The position numbers and the translations under genes are program-made. The notes beneath the pieces were generated by a model that made no database searches, was not told where the DNA came from, and saw only the letters and a list, made by a program, of their open reading frames with translations. Shown one piece after another: positions 1-10,354 of a stretch of DNA of 64,000 nt. The stretch is from Paulinella micropora (Eukaryota > Cercozoa > Imbricatea > Euglyphida > Paulinellidae): positions 1-64,000 of the forward strand of contig WBZZ01006245.1 of NCBI GenBank assembly GCA_019918135.1. The letters run 5' to 3'. Each line of letters begins with the position of its first letter. The stretch's first letter is position 1.

Positions 1-195
1 AGGTTGCGACAAAATTTCACTTTTTTGTCGCGGTGTCGCAAAAAAATTTGGAGACGTTGATTAATAGTAAGAGAGATAATGGCTTAAATCTGCTTCTTTT
101 TGAAATTAATAGGAGAGCGAATTTAGCCGTTATCTCTCTTGCTACCCTTGATGTCTCCAAATGCCGTCTTATAGTGGCACCTCTACTACTTAAGT
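1..195. repeat. Dispersed repeat, copy A, with internal fold-back
   Basis: The first 195 bases recur almost unchanged and in the same orientation at 24,425-24,616. Inside, 47-161 is a fold-back: TTTGGAGAC at the left pairs with GTCTCCAAA at the right, and AGAGATAATGGCT pairs with AGCCGTTATCTCT. This is the shape of a small MITE or a structured non-coding repeat. No protein is likely; the open frame across it is incidental. The copy may continue left of the window. Confidence 0.85.
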
Positions 196-277
196 ACATA
201 CATATGAGTACTCATATGTACATAAGTACTTACATACATACATACGAGATCTCATACATACATACAGAGAGAGAGTT

Positions 278-308
<31 letters not shown>

Positions 309-560
309 GAGAAAGAGAGATAGAGGGAGAGGGAGAGAGAGAGATGAGAGAGAGAGAGAGAAAGAGAGAGATGAGAGATGAGAGAGAGAGAGAGAGATAG
401 AGCGAGAGACATACATACATACATACATACATACATACAGGCGCGGGTGAGCAATCGAACGCTTCCATTTCAGGTATGTATGTATGTATGTATGTATGTA
501 TGCATGTATGTTTGTGTTATGTACGTATGTATGTATGTATAAATGACCTTTCAGTGCAAA
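196..560. repeat. Microsatellite cluster: GA, CATA and TATG runs
   Basis: Seen directly: GAGA-rich tract at about 264-408, CATA repeats at 408-439, then TATG repeats at 473-540. The open frames here are low-complexity translations and are not genes. Confidence 0.9.
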
Positions 561-749
561 TTGATCAGTGAAATTCCAGAACTGGGTTAGATCTGGAAAA
601 TCAAGAGTTGTTGTGGAAATGGAGTCCGCGTTGCAAGTTGGGGTCCGTCCCAAAGTTGCATTTTCACCAGCTTTAGAATGCCGAAATCGGCAAGGGATGC
701 AGGATTTTGATATTTTTCCATGTATATGCTCCGTCACATTTCGCTTCGT

Positions 750-893
750 ATGTATGTATGTACGTGTGTATGTATGTATGTATGTGTATGTATGTATGTA
801 TGTATGTATGTATGTAGGTATATAGGTATGTAGGTATGTAGGTATGGATGTATGGATGTATGTATGTATGTATGCATGTATGTATGTATGTAC
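750..893. repeat. TATG microsatellite
   Basis: A (TATG)n tract interrupted by TAGG variants. It is typical host simple-sequence DNA with no coding signal. Confidence 0.9.
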
Positions 894-1320
894 ATCAATC
901 TGTCTTATTTTACTGGTTGGCCTGAAAGAACAGGATGCCAATTTACCCAGAGCGGGATAATCTATTGCCATTTTGTCCCTCGCGGACGTGCATTATTGGC
1001 ATTAGTCACCCGGCCGGCCCAGTCTAGGAAAAGTGGCATTCGTGCCTGCATAAGTGGCAATGGTCACCCGGCCGGTCCGCGCACACAATGGCGACACGTG
1101 TCCACCGCAACCAGTGTGTGGTTTTTTACCATAGACTAATTTTTCATAATTCGGTGCCTTGCACTCGAGGTAATACTATGTTCCTGTGGGTGGTCGTGTG
1201 TACCATAGGTGTCTGAGGGGTGGGGGTGTGTGGGTGTGGTGCTTCGGGGGGTAGAACGAGTGCACGAATCTGATAGTGAAGACGGAATGAGATTATCTCT
1301 AGGTTTGAAAATGTTGTGAG
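894..1320. other. Non-coding stretch with a short direct repeat
   Basis: No gene is recognisable. A short block containing GTCACCCGGCCGG occurs twice, near 1004 and 1064, each preceded by a TGGCA-like stretch. This is a minor direct duplication next to the GC-rich element. Confidence 0.4.
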
Positions 1321-1324
1321 GGTC

Positions 1325-1672
1325 GGTTGGTCTGGCCTGTGTACCCTTCCCTGTGTACCCACGTCCCTTGTACCCATGCTCCTCTGTACCCGCCTCCCTT
1401 GTACCCGTGCTCCCTTGTACCCATGCTCCCTTGTACCCGTGCTCCCCTGTACCCACGTCCCTTGTACCCATGCTCCCCTGTACCAGCCTCCCTTGTACTC
1501 TTGCTCCCCTGTACCTACGTCGCTTGTACCCATGCTCCCCTGTACCCACGTCCCTTGTACCCGTGCTCCCCTGTACCAGCCTCCCTTGTACCCATGCTCC
1601 CCTGTACCCACGTCCCTTGTACCCGTGCTCCCCTGTACTCTCGTGCTCCCTTGTACCCTACCCTGATGTGCT
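1325..1672. repeat. Minisatellite of alternating 15/16-base subunits
   Basis: About 11 double units of roughly 31 bases, each two subunits of the type TGTACCCACGTCCCT and TGTACCCATGCTCCCC. The array is nearly stop-free in several frames, which gives proline/cysteine-rich translations. It abuts the next gene in frame, so a longer reading frame exists, but the array itself does not look like real protein. Confidence 0.85.
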
Positions 1673-1688
1673 TGTGTGTACAGTCCCC

Positions 1689-2729
1689 ATGACGGTCCTA
1701 GTGGTACCTGCCACCGTGCCGGCTTCAGCTGCCAAGGACGCCAGTGTGCCTGCCTTGACCGAGGTACGACCCCTGACCAAACGCAAGCGTAGGAACAAGG
1801 CCAGTCGCGAGAAGAGAAAGAAGCGGCGCAAACTCGAGAAGGCCAGACAGGCAGCTCAGCAGGCGGCGGGCGGTCTGGGCGTATTGAACGCCGGAAAGCC
1901 CGCCCCTGTGGAGACGCCTGGACAGGCAGAGCAGCGGGGGAAAGGCGGTCTGGGTGTATTGAACACCGGAAAGCCTGCCCCCGTGGCTATGTCTAGTTGG
2001 CTCTGGATGAGCTTTGCCCCTTCCTATTCTAGTGACGAGAACCTTCCCCTACTGATGGCGTTTGACGAGGCTGGTACCAAGGGCAAAGCAGTCCAGAGGT
2101 GTTTCACAGTAGAAGAAGTGCGAAACGAAGAAGGGCACGGCGAGGGCTACCAGAAAAGGGCATGGACTGATTTTGTAGACAGGGTGGTGGCCGCGGGACA
2201 AAAGGCCTACGAGGAGGCCAAAGCAGCCGGCACCGTCGACACGTATGAGCCGCCTGTCTTCCACCCGCAGGGCTGTGCGCCCTCCAGTCGCTCCTTTCCG
2301 CCGGGGGACACCGACGTGGTCTGCCCCGTTCGCAACTTGGGCAATGCCGGCTGCATGACCGACGCGTGGCTGTGTGCTCTGCCCCGCCTGCAGCGCAAGT
2401 ACGTCGACATGTGCCACCGAACCTACCACGGCCTTATGACCTTTGACGAGCTCCTGGGCCTTGCTGGCTACACTGACCACCAGGCCCGTGTCCGCCTCAC
2501 GCTCAAAAAAATCAGGTGCAGCCACCGCGAGCTTGTTCTCAAGAAGTCGGGCGTCTATGTAGTCGCTGGACAGGAGCACGCAGTAGCCGTAGACTGCGCT
2601 AGGGGCCTTATCTTCAACCCATGTGTCGAGCACGCCTCCACACTCAACGCAAAGAACCTCGCTGCCCAGGGCATCCCGGACGTGAAGGGAGGTATCGACG
2701 TCGCTAAGTTAGTGAGCACAGCGCTCTAA
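1689..2729 (+). CDS. USP/papain-like cysteine peptidase candidate with basic N-terminus
   Basis: About 346 residues if started at 1689, just after the minisatellite; an upstream in-frame start would add repeat-coded residues and is less likely. Residues about 25-60 form a strongly basic, coiled, nuclear-signal-like stretch (KRKRRNKASREKRKKRRKL). Two copies of GGLGVLNxGKPAPV follow. The C-terminal part has NLGNAGCMTDAWLCAL, close to the Cys box of ubiquitin-specific proteases (NLGNTCYMN), then HAVAVD followed by GLIFNP, matching a papain-fold His box. A de-ubiquitinating or polyprotein-cutting role is inference. The gene opens block A and is followed by a hairpin array. An unrelated cellular papain-fold protein is an alternative. 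Confidence 0.55.
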   Translation: MTVLVVPATVPASAAKDASVPALTEVRPLTKRKRRNKASREKRKKRRKLEKARQAAQQAAGGLGVLNAGKPAPVETPGQAEQRGKGGLGVLNTGKPAPVAMSSWLWMSFAPSYSSDENLPLLMAFDEAGTKGKAVQRCFTVEEVRNEEGHGEGYQKRAWTDFVDRVVAAGQKAYEEAKAAGTVDTYEPPVFHPQGCAPSSRSFPPGDTDVVCPVRNLGNAGCMTDAWLCALPRLQRKYVDMCHRTYHGLMTFDELLGLAGYTDHQARVRLTLKKIRCSHRELVLKKSGVYVVAGQEHAVAVDCARGLIFNPCVEHASTLNAKNLAAQGIPDVKGGIDVAKLVSTAL

Positions 2730-2784
2730 GTCGTTCACACAAAAAAATCATTAAAGGAGGGGAGATGTAACTTTCCGTGAATTC

Positions 2785-3350
2785 GGCGGGAGTCTGGACC
2801 TTTTGATGGCATCTCCCCTCCTATACAGGGCTGAATTCTATCAAAACGTCCAGACTGTGAGATTTCCCGGGGAAAAGGAAAAAAGGGGGGCGGGAGGAGG
2901 GGGGGGGGCCACCACCAAACTGATCAGCGGCGGTCGCCACTTATCCATCTTGTGGTGGGTGCCGCCCCCTGCCTCTTTTTTTCCTATTTCCCCGTGAAAT
3001 CTTGCAGTCTGGACCTTTTGATGGAATTCCTGCTAGTATAGAGGCCTGATTTGCATCAAAAGGTCCGCCCCTGAACTGTTTGGTGGTGGGTGCCTCCCCC
3101 CCCCCTTCCCGCTATATTTTTGGTTTCCCCGGGAAAACGGCACAGTCTGGACCTTTTGATGGAAATCCGGTTAGTATAGAGACTGGTTGGCATCAAAAGG
3201 TCCGGAAGCAGGTGAATTTTGGCGGTGGGTGCCACCTCCCGGACCTTTTGATGGTCACTGGCGGATTTTCATCAAAAGGTCCGGGAAGATTCCGGACCTT
3301 TTGATGGATTTTGGTTTGTATAAGACCCGGATTTCCATCAAAAGGTCCGG
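2785..3350. repeat. Array of GGACCTTTTGATGG hairpins
   Basis: Five inverted pairs in tandem: GGACCTTTTGATGG, then 20-40 bases, then CATCAAAAGGTCC. Left arms begin near 2795, 3010, 3147, 3240 and 3294; the matching right arms lie near 2836 (diverged), 3053, 3190, 3270 and 3336. Loops often share a TAGTATAGAG-like word, and spacers contain GGTGGTGGGTGCC and CCCCGGGAAA blocks. The units look like one duplicated hairpin module. An origin, a transcription-end module or a small parasitic repeat are possible roles. Confidence 0.8.
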
Positions 3351-3636
3351 AAGGCGGTTGGAGGGCCTTGGCAGTAGGGGGCCGCGGAGGGTGGAGAGGG
3401 TGGGGAGCGCCCCCCATTGGCGACTTTTGGTCCAGGGGGGGGGGGGTGTTTCCCGTGGACGGCCGCGTGGCAAAAACTTTAGCCGAAAAACAAGGGTAGA
3501 TACGGACAGCCACGCCACCCACCCCTTGGGCCCGGTGGCCGGTGGCAAGCAATACCCACCACTCGACCGACCTTGCTGGGCGGGGCCGGCCGGTCGCACG
3601 AGCCTCGGCGGTTTCGTCGTCGTGACCAGGCCAGAA

Positions 3637-3658
3637 CCCTCGGTCGACTGACCGAGGG
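3637..3658. repeat. Perfect GC-rich hairpin
   Basis: Arms CCCTCGGTC and GACCGAGGG around GACT. It is in the gap between the hairpin array and the next gene. Otherwise 3,351-3,819 holds no recognisable gene. Confidence 0.7.
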
Positions 3659-3819
3659 AAGTGGGTAGCAGCCAGGGTCGAACCCCTTGTCGGCCGTACC
3701 ACTGAAATGTGGACAATTTCCCGGAAACTTACCGCGCCGCAAACCAGGGCAAATTCTCGCGAAACTTTTTTGTCTCACCCTGGTTTTTTTCTGCCTGTGT
3801 TTAGGTACCACCTCGCAAA

Positions 3820-4608
3820 ATGATGCTTGCTCTGCGTAACAAACGAACGACCGCTGGTACGGACGCCCAGCCCCTCAAGCGACGCCGCCTGGAGTTGCCA
3901 CCGCTTACTTGCACCGTCGCTCGTCAGCCTGTGCCCGAACACGCGAAGCGGGCCTTAGTGCGATTCTACGAGCGCAGAAGAGATGTGCGTGTCTCGCTGA
4001 GGGACCTGTTATCAGACTTGTTGAAGGAACTGGTTGATATATCCGACCGGACGGTCGCCCTTCTGGGTGTCTACGCAAACGGCGATAGCATAGATTGGAA
4101 ATGCACTGGCATGGATCGCGAATACGCGATGTGTTCTATGTTGGATCAGTTGGTAATGGCAGTGCCCGCCGATGATCCGCTGATGCGCACCGTGGCCGGC
4201 CTGATCGCCGCAGAGCACAAGGGTCTGTACCTGCTGCAGGAGGAGTTTAACATGCCAGCCGAGATAGCGGGCATAGTCAGGGAATACACTAACCCAGTCT
4301 ACCATGAGCCGCTGAAGGCCAGCGTGTGGATGTCTTGGAGCTGGGTCGACCACTGGCACATGTGCGAGACCATGTCCCTGCCCCCCCTTGTGCCTGATAT
4401 TTGTCAGAGCTATCCGTGGCGGGACGGGGAGGAAATCGCATACAGTATATTTGGTGCCAGAACTGAACGTAACGCACTGGAATACGATGAGATAGAAGTA
4501 TCCTGCGATACGAGTAAGAAAAAGTACTGGAAAGAAACGGCGGTAGAAATAAACAGGCGTCTCATCGGGTTCTTCCAACGAGTTCAGGCACTGTTGGCAG
4601 AGCAGTAA
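3820..4608 (+). CDS. Unknown block A protein, 262 residues, KRRRL motif
   Basis: An intact 262-residue frame in GC-rich DNA. No family is recognised. Near the N-terminus PLKRRRLELP looks like a nuclear localisation or DNA-contact patch; the long fibre gene downstream has a similar YKRRRLDG near its start. The middle is mixed alpha-helical with several Trp residues (MSWSWVDHW). Poly-T and ATTAAA tracts follow the stop. It lies between the peptidase and the Cys-rich mini-protein on the same strand. A virion or DNA-packaging role is only a guess. Confidence 0.5.
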   Translation: MMLALRNKRTTAGTDAQPLKRRRLELPPLTCTVARQPVPEHAKRALVRFYERRRDVRVSLRDLLSDLLKELVDISDRTVALLGVYANGDSIDWKCTGMDREYAMCSMLDQLVMAVPADDPLMRTVAGLIAAEHKGLYLLQEEFNMPAEIAGIVREYTNPVYHEPLKASVWMSWSWVDHWHMCETMSLPPLVPDICQSYPWRDGEEIAYSIFGARTERNALEYDEIEVSCDTSKKKYWKETAVEINRRLIGFFQRVQALLAEQ

Positions 4609-4655
4609 AAAAGACAATTAAACTGTTTTTTTCCTCTGGTTCTATCAATTATAAA

Positions 4656-4826
4656 ATGTTAGCAGTCTGTCCTACCTGTGGCGCCTGCTTTTTCGAAGGC
4701 CAGCTGTATTGGTCTGGAACTTGCAAAAAAGGTGACCCCCGGGACTTAGCCTCGCTCGTGTGCCGCCCTTATGGTGACGGTGCCTGTATCAACCCCGCTC
4801 GTGATATCCCTGGTGGAGACACGTGA
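4656..4826 (+). CDS. 56-residue Cys-rich mini-protein (zinc-ribbon-like)
   Basis: Starts at an ATG preceded by a TATAAA-like stretch. The N-terminus has CPTCGACF, and further Cys residues follow (GTCKKG, LVCRP, GACIN), a pattern suited to binding one zinc ion. It sits in the same orientation between two block A genes, and its composition matches them. Function unknown. Its small size makes the call tentative. Confidence 0.45.
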   Translation: MLAVCPTCGACFFEGQLYWSGTCKKGDPRDLASLVCRPYGDGACINPARDIPGGDT

Positions 4827-4869
4827 GAAGAACGCATGCGCTTTGTTGATAATTTTCTAGACGAGATCC

Positions 4870-4890
4870 TGTAAACTAATTAAAAAAACT
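4870..4890 (+). promoter_or_regulatory. TAATTAAAAAA tract before the fibre gene
   Basis: ACTAATTAAAAAAACT about 35 bases before the fibre start; a near-identical TTAATTAAAAAAG lies about 15 bases before the coiled-coil gene at 10,355. Two occurrences at gene starts suggest a viral promoter element. A transcript-end signal of the gene before is the alternative. Confidence 0.4.
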
Positions 4891-4923
4891 TCTCCTCTTG
4901 TTATATTATTTAATCAGCAACAA

Positions 4924-7900
4924 ATGGAAGTTGCGAGGTCGTACAAGCGGCGGCGCCTCGACGGTGCGACCGACGACTTTGTGCTACCGGTCGACGGACA
5001 GAGTGGCGACGTCCTTGTTTCGGACGGCGACGGGGGCGTGAGATGGGCAGCGGGCGGAGTGGCCGCGAACGAGGCGGTAGCGCTCAATACCGCTCACAGA
5101 CTGACAACGTCCGGAAACCCGCACTTGGTCGATCTAGCGGACCTGATTACCTTGACGCTGGACACCGAAGCAAAAACTAACCAGCCGGCCGGGATGACCT
5201 CTAACAGCTCCGCTGGCTTTGTGGCCTCGGCCTCTAGCAATTCCGCCCAGGCCTACCTGGCCTTTGACAGCGACTTCTCCACGCTGTGGGGCACCACTGC
5301 GCCCGACAGCTACAGCGGCAACAACTACACTGCCATGATCGAGACGATGGTCGATAATCTCCCTGTGTCTGGCGCGTGGCTCCAGCTCGATCTGGGCCAC
5401 GCCAAGGTCACTGCTTACCACGTCACGTCCGCGGGTGCTATTACCGCGCCCAGAGACTGGGTAGTCGCTTACAGCGCGGACGGCGGCCGGTGGTTCACTT
5501 GGGACAGCCAGGCGGCCCAGACCTTTGTCGGCGACAGCCTGCGCACGTTCACGCCTGCGACCGCGGCCGAGTACGCCAGGTACCTGCGCGTAATCTGCAC
5601 TAAAAACAACGGCGCGGGGGTTTGGTACATGCGGAGCCTGGCCTTCGACTACCAGCTGTACAATGCCGGCTGCATCGAGAACACCAGTTATCCTACCAAG
5701 GCCTCGCAGCTAGCGCCCAAGGCGTACGTCGACCATCAGGTGGCAGGAGCGGTGAAGTTCCCGTCGGTCATGCCTACCCAAAACGACTGTATCGTGACCA
5801 TGGACCCAGACGGCTCGATCTTTGCGGTCAAGGACAGGACGCTCAAGCAGCCGTCTTTGGCTCCTAGCGGTAATGGCGCAATCGTGCTTATGGACACCGA
5901 CTACACGGTCACGACGATCCCGGACACTCTCGCGAGGCTGCCTAACCCCCTGCCCGCCTCGACCGCGCAGCTGGTGACGGTCGATCCAGACGGCGTGCTA
6001 GGCCTGAGCAGCCAAGTAAGCTTGTCGGTGCTCACGCTGACAGGGGCTGGCGGCAACAGTACGCTTTCCGCGCCTGCCACTGGCTCCGTCTCGCTCAAGC
6101 TGCCTGTGGCCCTGCCCAGCGCAGGCACCAAGCAGTTCGTCACGCTCGACAGCGCGGGCCAGTTCGCTACCGGGGCCATTGGCTTCCAAGGGGGGGACAG
6201 GGTAGCAATCGGAACTTTAGCGGGCGACGGACAGCAACCATTCGCCGTCGCGATAGGCACCCAGGCAGGCGCGAGTGGACAGGGCCAGTTTGGAACTGCC
6301 GTTGGCTACAGGGCGGGATACTCTGGCCAGTCAGATCTCGCCGTCGCGATCGGTGCCTACTCCACGGAGAGCACACAAGGCAATGCATCAGTCTCTGTCG
6401 GTCCCTATACCAGCACGCTCGGTGTACGGTCGGTTGGGATCGGCAGTACGGCTATCACGGGTGCTGCCGCCCAGGAATCGGTCGCAATAGGCTACAGAGC
6501 AAAAGCAGCGACATCCCGCTCGATCGTGCTGAACGCCACGGGCGCTGAATTAGTGTCCGCTAGCACCGATGCTGCTTATATCAAGCCGTTGAGGTCGGGC
6601 GTCGATTCTACTACCAGTGAGAAGGCGACACAGTGGAACAGCACGACCGGCGAACTCACCGCCTCTAAATTTACACTCCCGCTTTCGCTGCCAGGCAGCA
6701 CGTCGCTGGTGAGGCTCGACTCGGTAGGCCAGCTCGGCACAAGTGGTGCTGGCACGCTGTCGCTCACCCGGGCAGGCGGCACCAGCACGCTTTCCGCTCC
6801 TGGCACAGGCTCCAGCGCCATCAAGACTTTCAGTGGTCTGCCGTCCGTGGTATCGCTAGTCACTGTAGATGGCAGCGGCAGCCTGGCACATGCGCAGCCG
6901 GTTGGACACAGTCTTTCTTTTACAGACTCTCCGAGCGGCAGCAGAATGCCTAACGGCATGACATCCTCGAGCTGGACGTCGGGCAGTCAAACGTTTGTCG
7001 TGAGCGCTACTAGTGGCTCGTTCAGCACGTCCGTCCCTTATAAGGCGTTTGACAGTAACGGCACTGGCACTTTCTGGTGTACACCACTGAGCGTCTACAA
7101 CACCTCAACTGGTGCCTACACCAGCAACAAGTTCAAGACAGTGGGTGGCTCGAACGTGAATGGGGAGTGGATCCAGCTCGATTTCGGGGCGGAAGTGCGG
7201 CTGACCACGTACTACATCACCACCTCTGTAACTAGATCGCCTGGTAAGTGGGTGATGGCAGTCAGTGACGACGGGAATACTTGGACCACCTGGCAAGCAC
7301 AGACAACAAGATACACCTTCACCGACGCCACAGAAGCTGCTTTTACGCCTCCTGCGCCCGTGATCTGTCGGTATGCGGCTCTGATAGTAACTGAAAATAC
7401 TGGCGTTAATAACTACTTCCAGATCAGCGCGCTAAGTTTCGATTACAGCGGGCTTGCTCTCAGAGTTAAGAACCTAGCACTCCCTGCAAACGGGACAGAC
7501 GGCGCCAACAAGAGCTACGTGGACTCGCATGCTCACACGTCGCCACTGACGATCGGCACCAGCACGATTGCGAGCACCGGGACGGTCGCGCTGAGTCTGC
7601 CAAGCGCGCTGCCCGCCAGCACTTCGCTGACGTCGCTGACCTCTGCGGGGCAGCTGAGTGCTTCTGCGCTAAAGGTGCCAGCCTCTCTGCCAGGCAGCAC
7701 GTTGCTGCTAACACTCGATTCCGATGGTCAGCTCGCGACAGGGGCTGCTAGCTTGTTGTCGCTCAGTGGGGCGGGCGGTACCAGCACGCTTTCCGCTCCA
7801 GCTTCTGGCTCTACTGCACTCAAGCTGCCGAGCTCCTTGCCCATCACCACAGCGCTGATGTCACTAACCTCCAACGGCGCGATGCAAGCTGGTGGTAATA

Positions 7901-10311
7901 TGATCTACCATAACTTGATGTTCGGTCTGGCTGCCACTGGTAGCAAAATGCCGAGCGACATGACTACGAACCCCTGGGTCAGCCCCGATATGTACACCTA
8001 TACAGCGAGCTCCGATGGGAGGTACGGGGACAACGTCTTATATGATGCTAGACTCGCGTTCGACAACTCCGTTAGTACTACACACATGGGCACAGGCCCT
8101 TACGACGCTACTACGGGCGTTTGGAGTGGCTCATTGGGGGTGACTGGCAAGACTATCAGCGGCGTTTTTGTGAATGGTAACTGGTTACAGATCGATTTGG
8201 GTAGGGTGGTTCAACTGACACAGTACTACGTTACTTCCGCCAGTAGCATAAATTCCGCGACCTCGTATGCGCCCGGCCAGTGGGCGATGGCTACTAGCAC
8301 GAACGGCTCTACTTGGACCATGTGGCACGACCAGAACGTGACACAGACGTTCACCACGAGCCAGGAAAAGACGTTTGCTCCTATAGTCTCAGCAATTGGC
8401 AGGCATGTGGTGATGGTATTTAGAGTCGCTGGTCCTAGCAACCTGGTCGGCCGGGTCGTCAACGAAATAGCCTCGCTAAAATTCGATTTCAACGACTACG
8501 TGTATTTGCCGAGGAACCTGTCACCACCCTCAGACGTGACTGACGCCGCCAACAAAGGCTACGTGGACACGCAGACTTCGAAGACACCATTGACGATCGG
8601 CACCTCTACGATCGCGAGCACCGGGACAGTTGCGCTGAGCCTGCCTAGCGCGCTGCCATCCAACACGTCCTTCGTCTCCTTGTCTAGCGGAGGGCAGCTA
8701 GCCGCTTCTTCTGTCAGAGCGCCTGCTAGCCTGCCCGGTTCGACGTCGTTAGTGACTCTTGATTCTAACGGTCAGCTCGCCACAGGGGCTGCTACCTCGT
8801 TGACACTCAGTGGTGCTGGCGGCACCAGTACCCTTTCCGCTCCAGCTTCTGGTTCTTCTGCACTCCTGCTGCCGAGTGCGCTGCCTGCTGCAACGTCGCT
8901 AGTCTCGATGACCAGCGGAGGCTTGCTGCAGCACGGGAACCAGGCATTCTCACACGGTTTGACCTTCGCTGCAGGCACTGCCGGGGCCGGACAGGCTGTC
9001 ACACTGCCGGCCTGGACCAGTAACAGTGCTTACACGCCCTCGACCGATCCAAACTGGTCTATCGCGGCTTCGTCCGAAGCTGCATCTCCCTAGGTTCTCT
9101 ACAAGTGCTTTGACAAGACGTATGCTACCATCGAATCAGATTGCTGGTCATCAGCTGGCGGTAAATACTACACTACAGCCGAGAATCCGGGGCTGTCTGG
9201 GACAGTGAAGGCGGCGTGGAGAACAAGTAACGTGGACGGCGGAAGTTACGTAGACGGCGAGTGGATACAGATCAGGCACGCAACCGCGAGGAAGCGTCTT
9301 CTCTCTTTCAAACTCTACACAAGATACCAGTATTATACAGAAGGTCCTAGAAAATACAGAGTTTTGGCTAGCAACGATGGTATAAGCTGGACTACGATAT
9401 TCACGGAGCCCGGTCCTTATACGTGGACAGGCAATGGCTTCGTAAGTAAGACACTGTCCCCCGTGCCAAGTGCATATCACTACCATCGCCTAGTAGTGAC
9501 GGAGGTAGGCAGTATTTACGGCGGCGCCATTGTTGGATATTGGGATACATCGTTCGAGGAGGATACGACACTCTACACTGTCACTAACGTCGCTGCGCCC
9601 GCTGCAGCCACTGACGCTGCCAACAAAAGCTACGTTGACGAGAAGACGTCTAAGACTCAGCTGGTGGTCGGTAACAGCTCGATCGCGAGCACCGGGACTG
9701 TCGCGCTGAAGCTGCCGAGCGCGCTGCCCTCCGCTGGCACTGATCGTGTGCTCCAGCTCAACGACCTCGGCGAGTTCGAGCTGGGCACCTGGGACAACGG
9801 CCACTGGCTGTGCGAAACAGTGCTGACTTTTGCTAATGCTAATGGCAGGATTATGACTTACGACAACACGGTGAGAATCGCACCTTCTTACGGCAATATC
9901 ACTCGCTTGACTAGCAACTCGGGCAACGCTTCTACCAGCTACACCACGTTCCAGAACACGTCGGGCATGACCAGGAAATGGCTCGTTGCTGCCTGCGTCA
10001 AATTCAAAAACACCGCCACGAGCAGTCCCATGAACGCCGAGGCCTGGGTCGAGAAGAGCGCTAGCAGGCCGGCCAGCAACACTGCGATCGCGTCGGTGCG
10101 CTGGCTGCACTCCACCACTTATAGTAACGGTAGTGCTTTCAACGGGCAGTATGCGACAGTGAATCTAGCTGGCATAGTGGAAGTGGCCGCGAACGAGTAC
10201 ATCTGGATCGAGGTTTACGGAGGTACAGCAACTGCCGTAAATTACATTGCAAACATTGGATCAGCCGTCTATGAAAGAGGTTTTGTGTCTATTACCGAGA
10301 TTCCGGGCTGA
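4924..10311 (+). pseudogene. Very long virion fibre with discoidin domains and adhesin-head repeats
   Basis: About 1,780 codons in total. The start resembles phage and virus fibres (GDVLVSDGDGGVRW). Discoidin-type (F5/8C) modules recur: residues about 100-250, 680-840, 985-1190 and one more near the C-terminal part. Each has an AFDS-like turn, (W)(L/I)Q(L/I)D(L/F)G and a closing (L/I)xFDY-type strand. Fibre collars with NKSYVD or NKGYVD follow them, then TIGTSTIASTGTVALSLP repeats. Residues about 420-550 carry YadA-head-like repeats (AVAIGTQAG, GTAVGYRAG, SVAIGYRAK). Discoidin domains usually bind glycans or lipids, so a host-attachment fibre is inferred. The fossil has about one break. Confidence 0.75.
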
Positions 10312-10354
10312 TTTTTTTTCTTTCGAGTCTGTATTTTTTAATTAAAAAAGAACA

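Noticed and set aside
190-971. Several open frames on both strands near the left edge
   Set aside because: They translate CATA, TATG and GA repeats and have no protein-like composition.
2785-3350. Hairpin array considered as a CRISPR array
   Set aside because: Repeat spacing is irregular, units are inverted pairs, spacers resemble each other, and the context is eukaryotic/viral.
3670-3710. GGGTCGAACCCC resembles a tRNA T-arm
   Set aside because: No acceptor, D or anticodon stem can be formed around it on either strand.
5134-9002. Numerous minus-strand frames across the fibre gene
   Set aside because: GC-rich shadows of repeated Ala/Ser/Thr/Leu codons in the plus-strand fibre.
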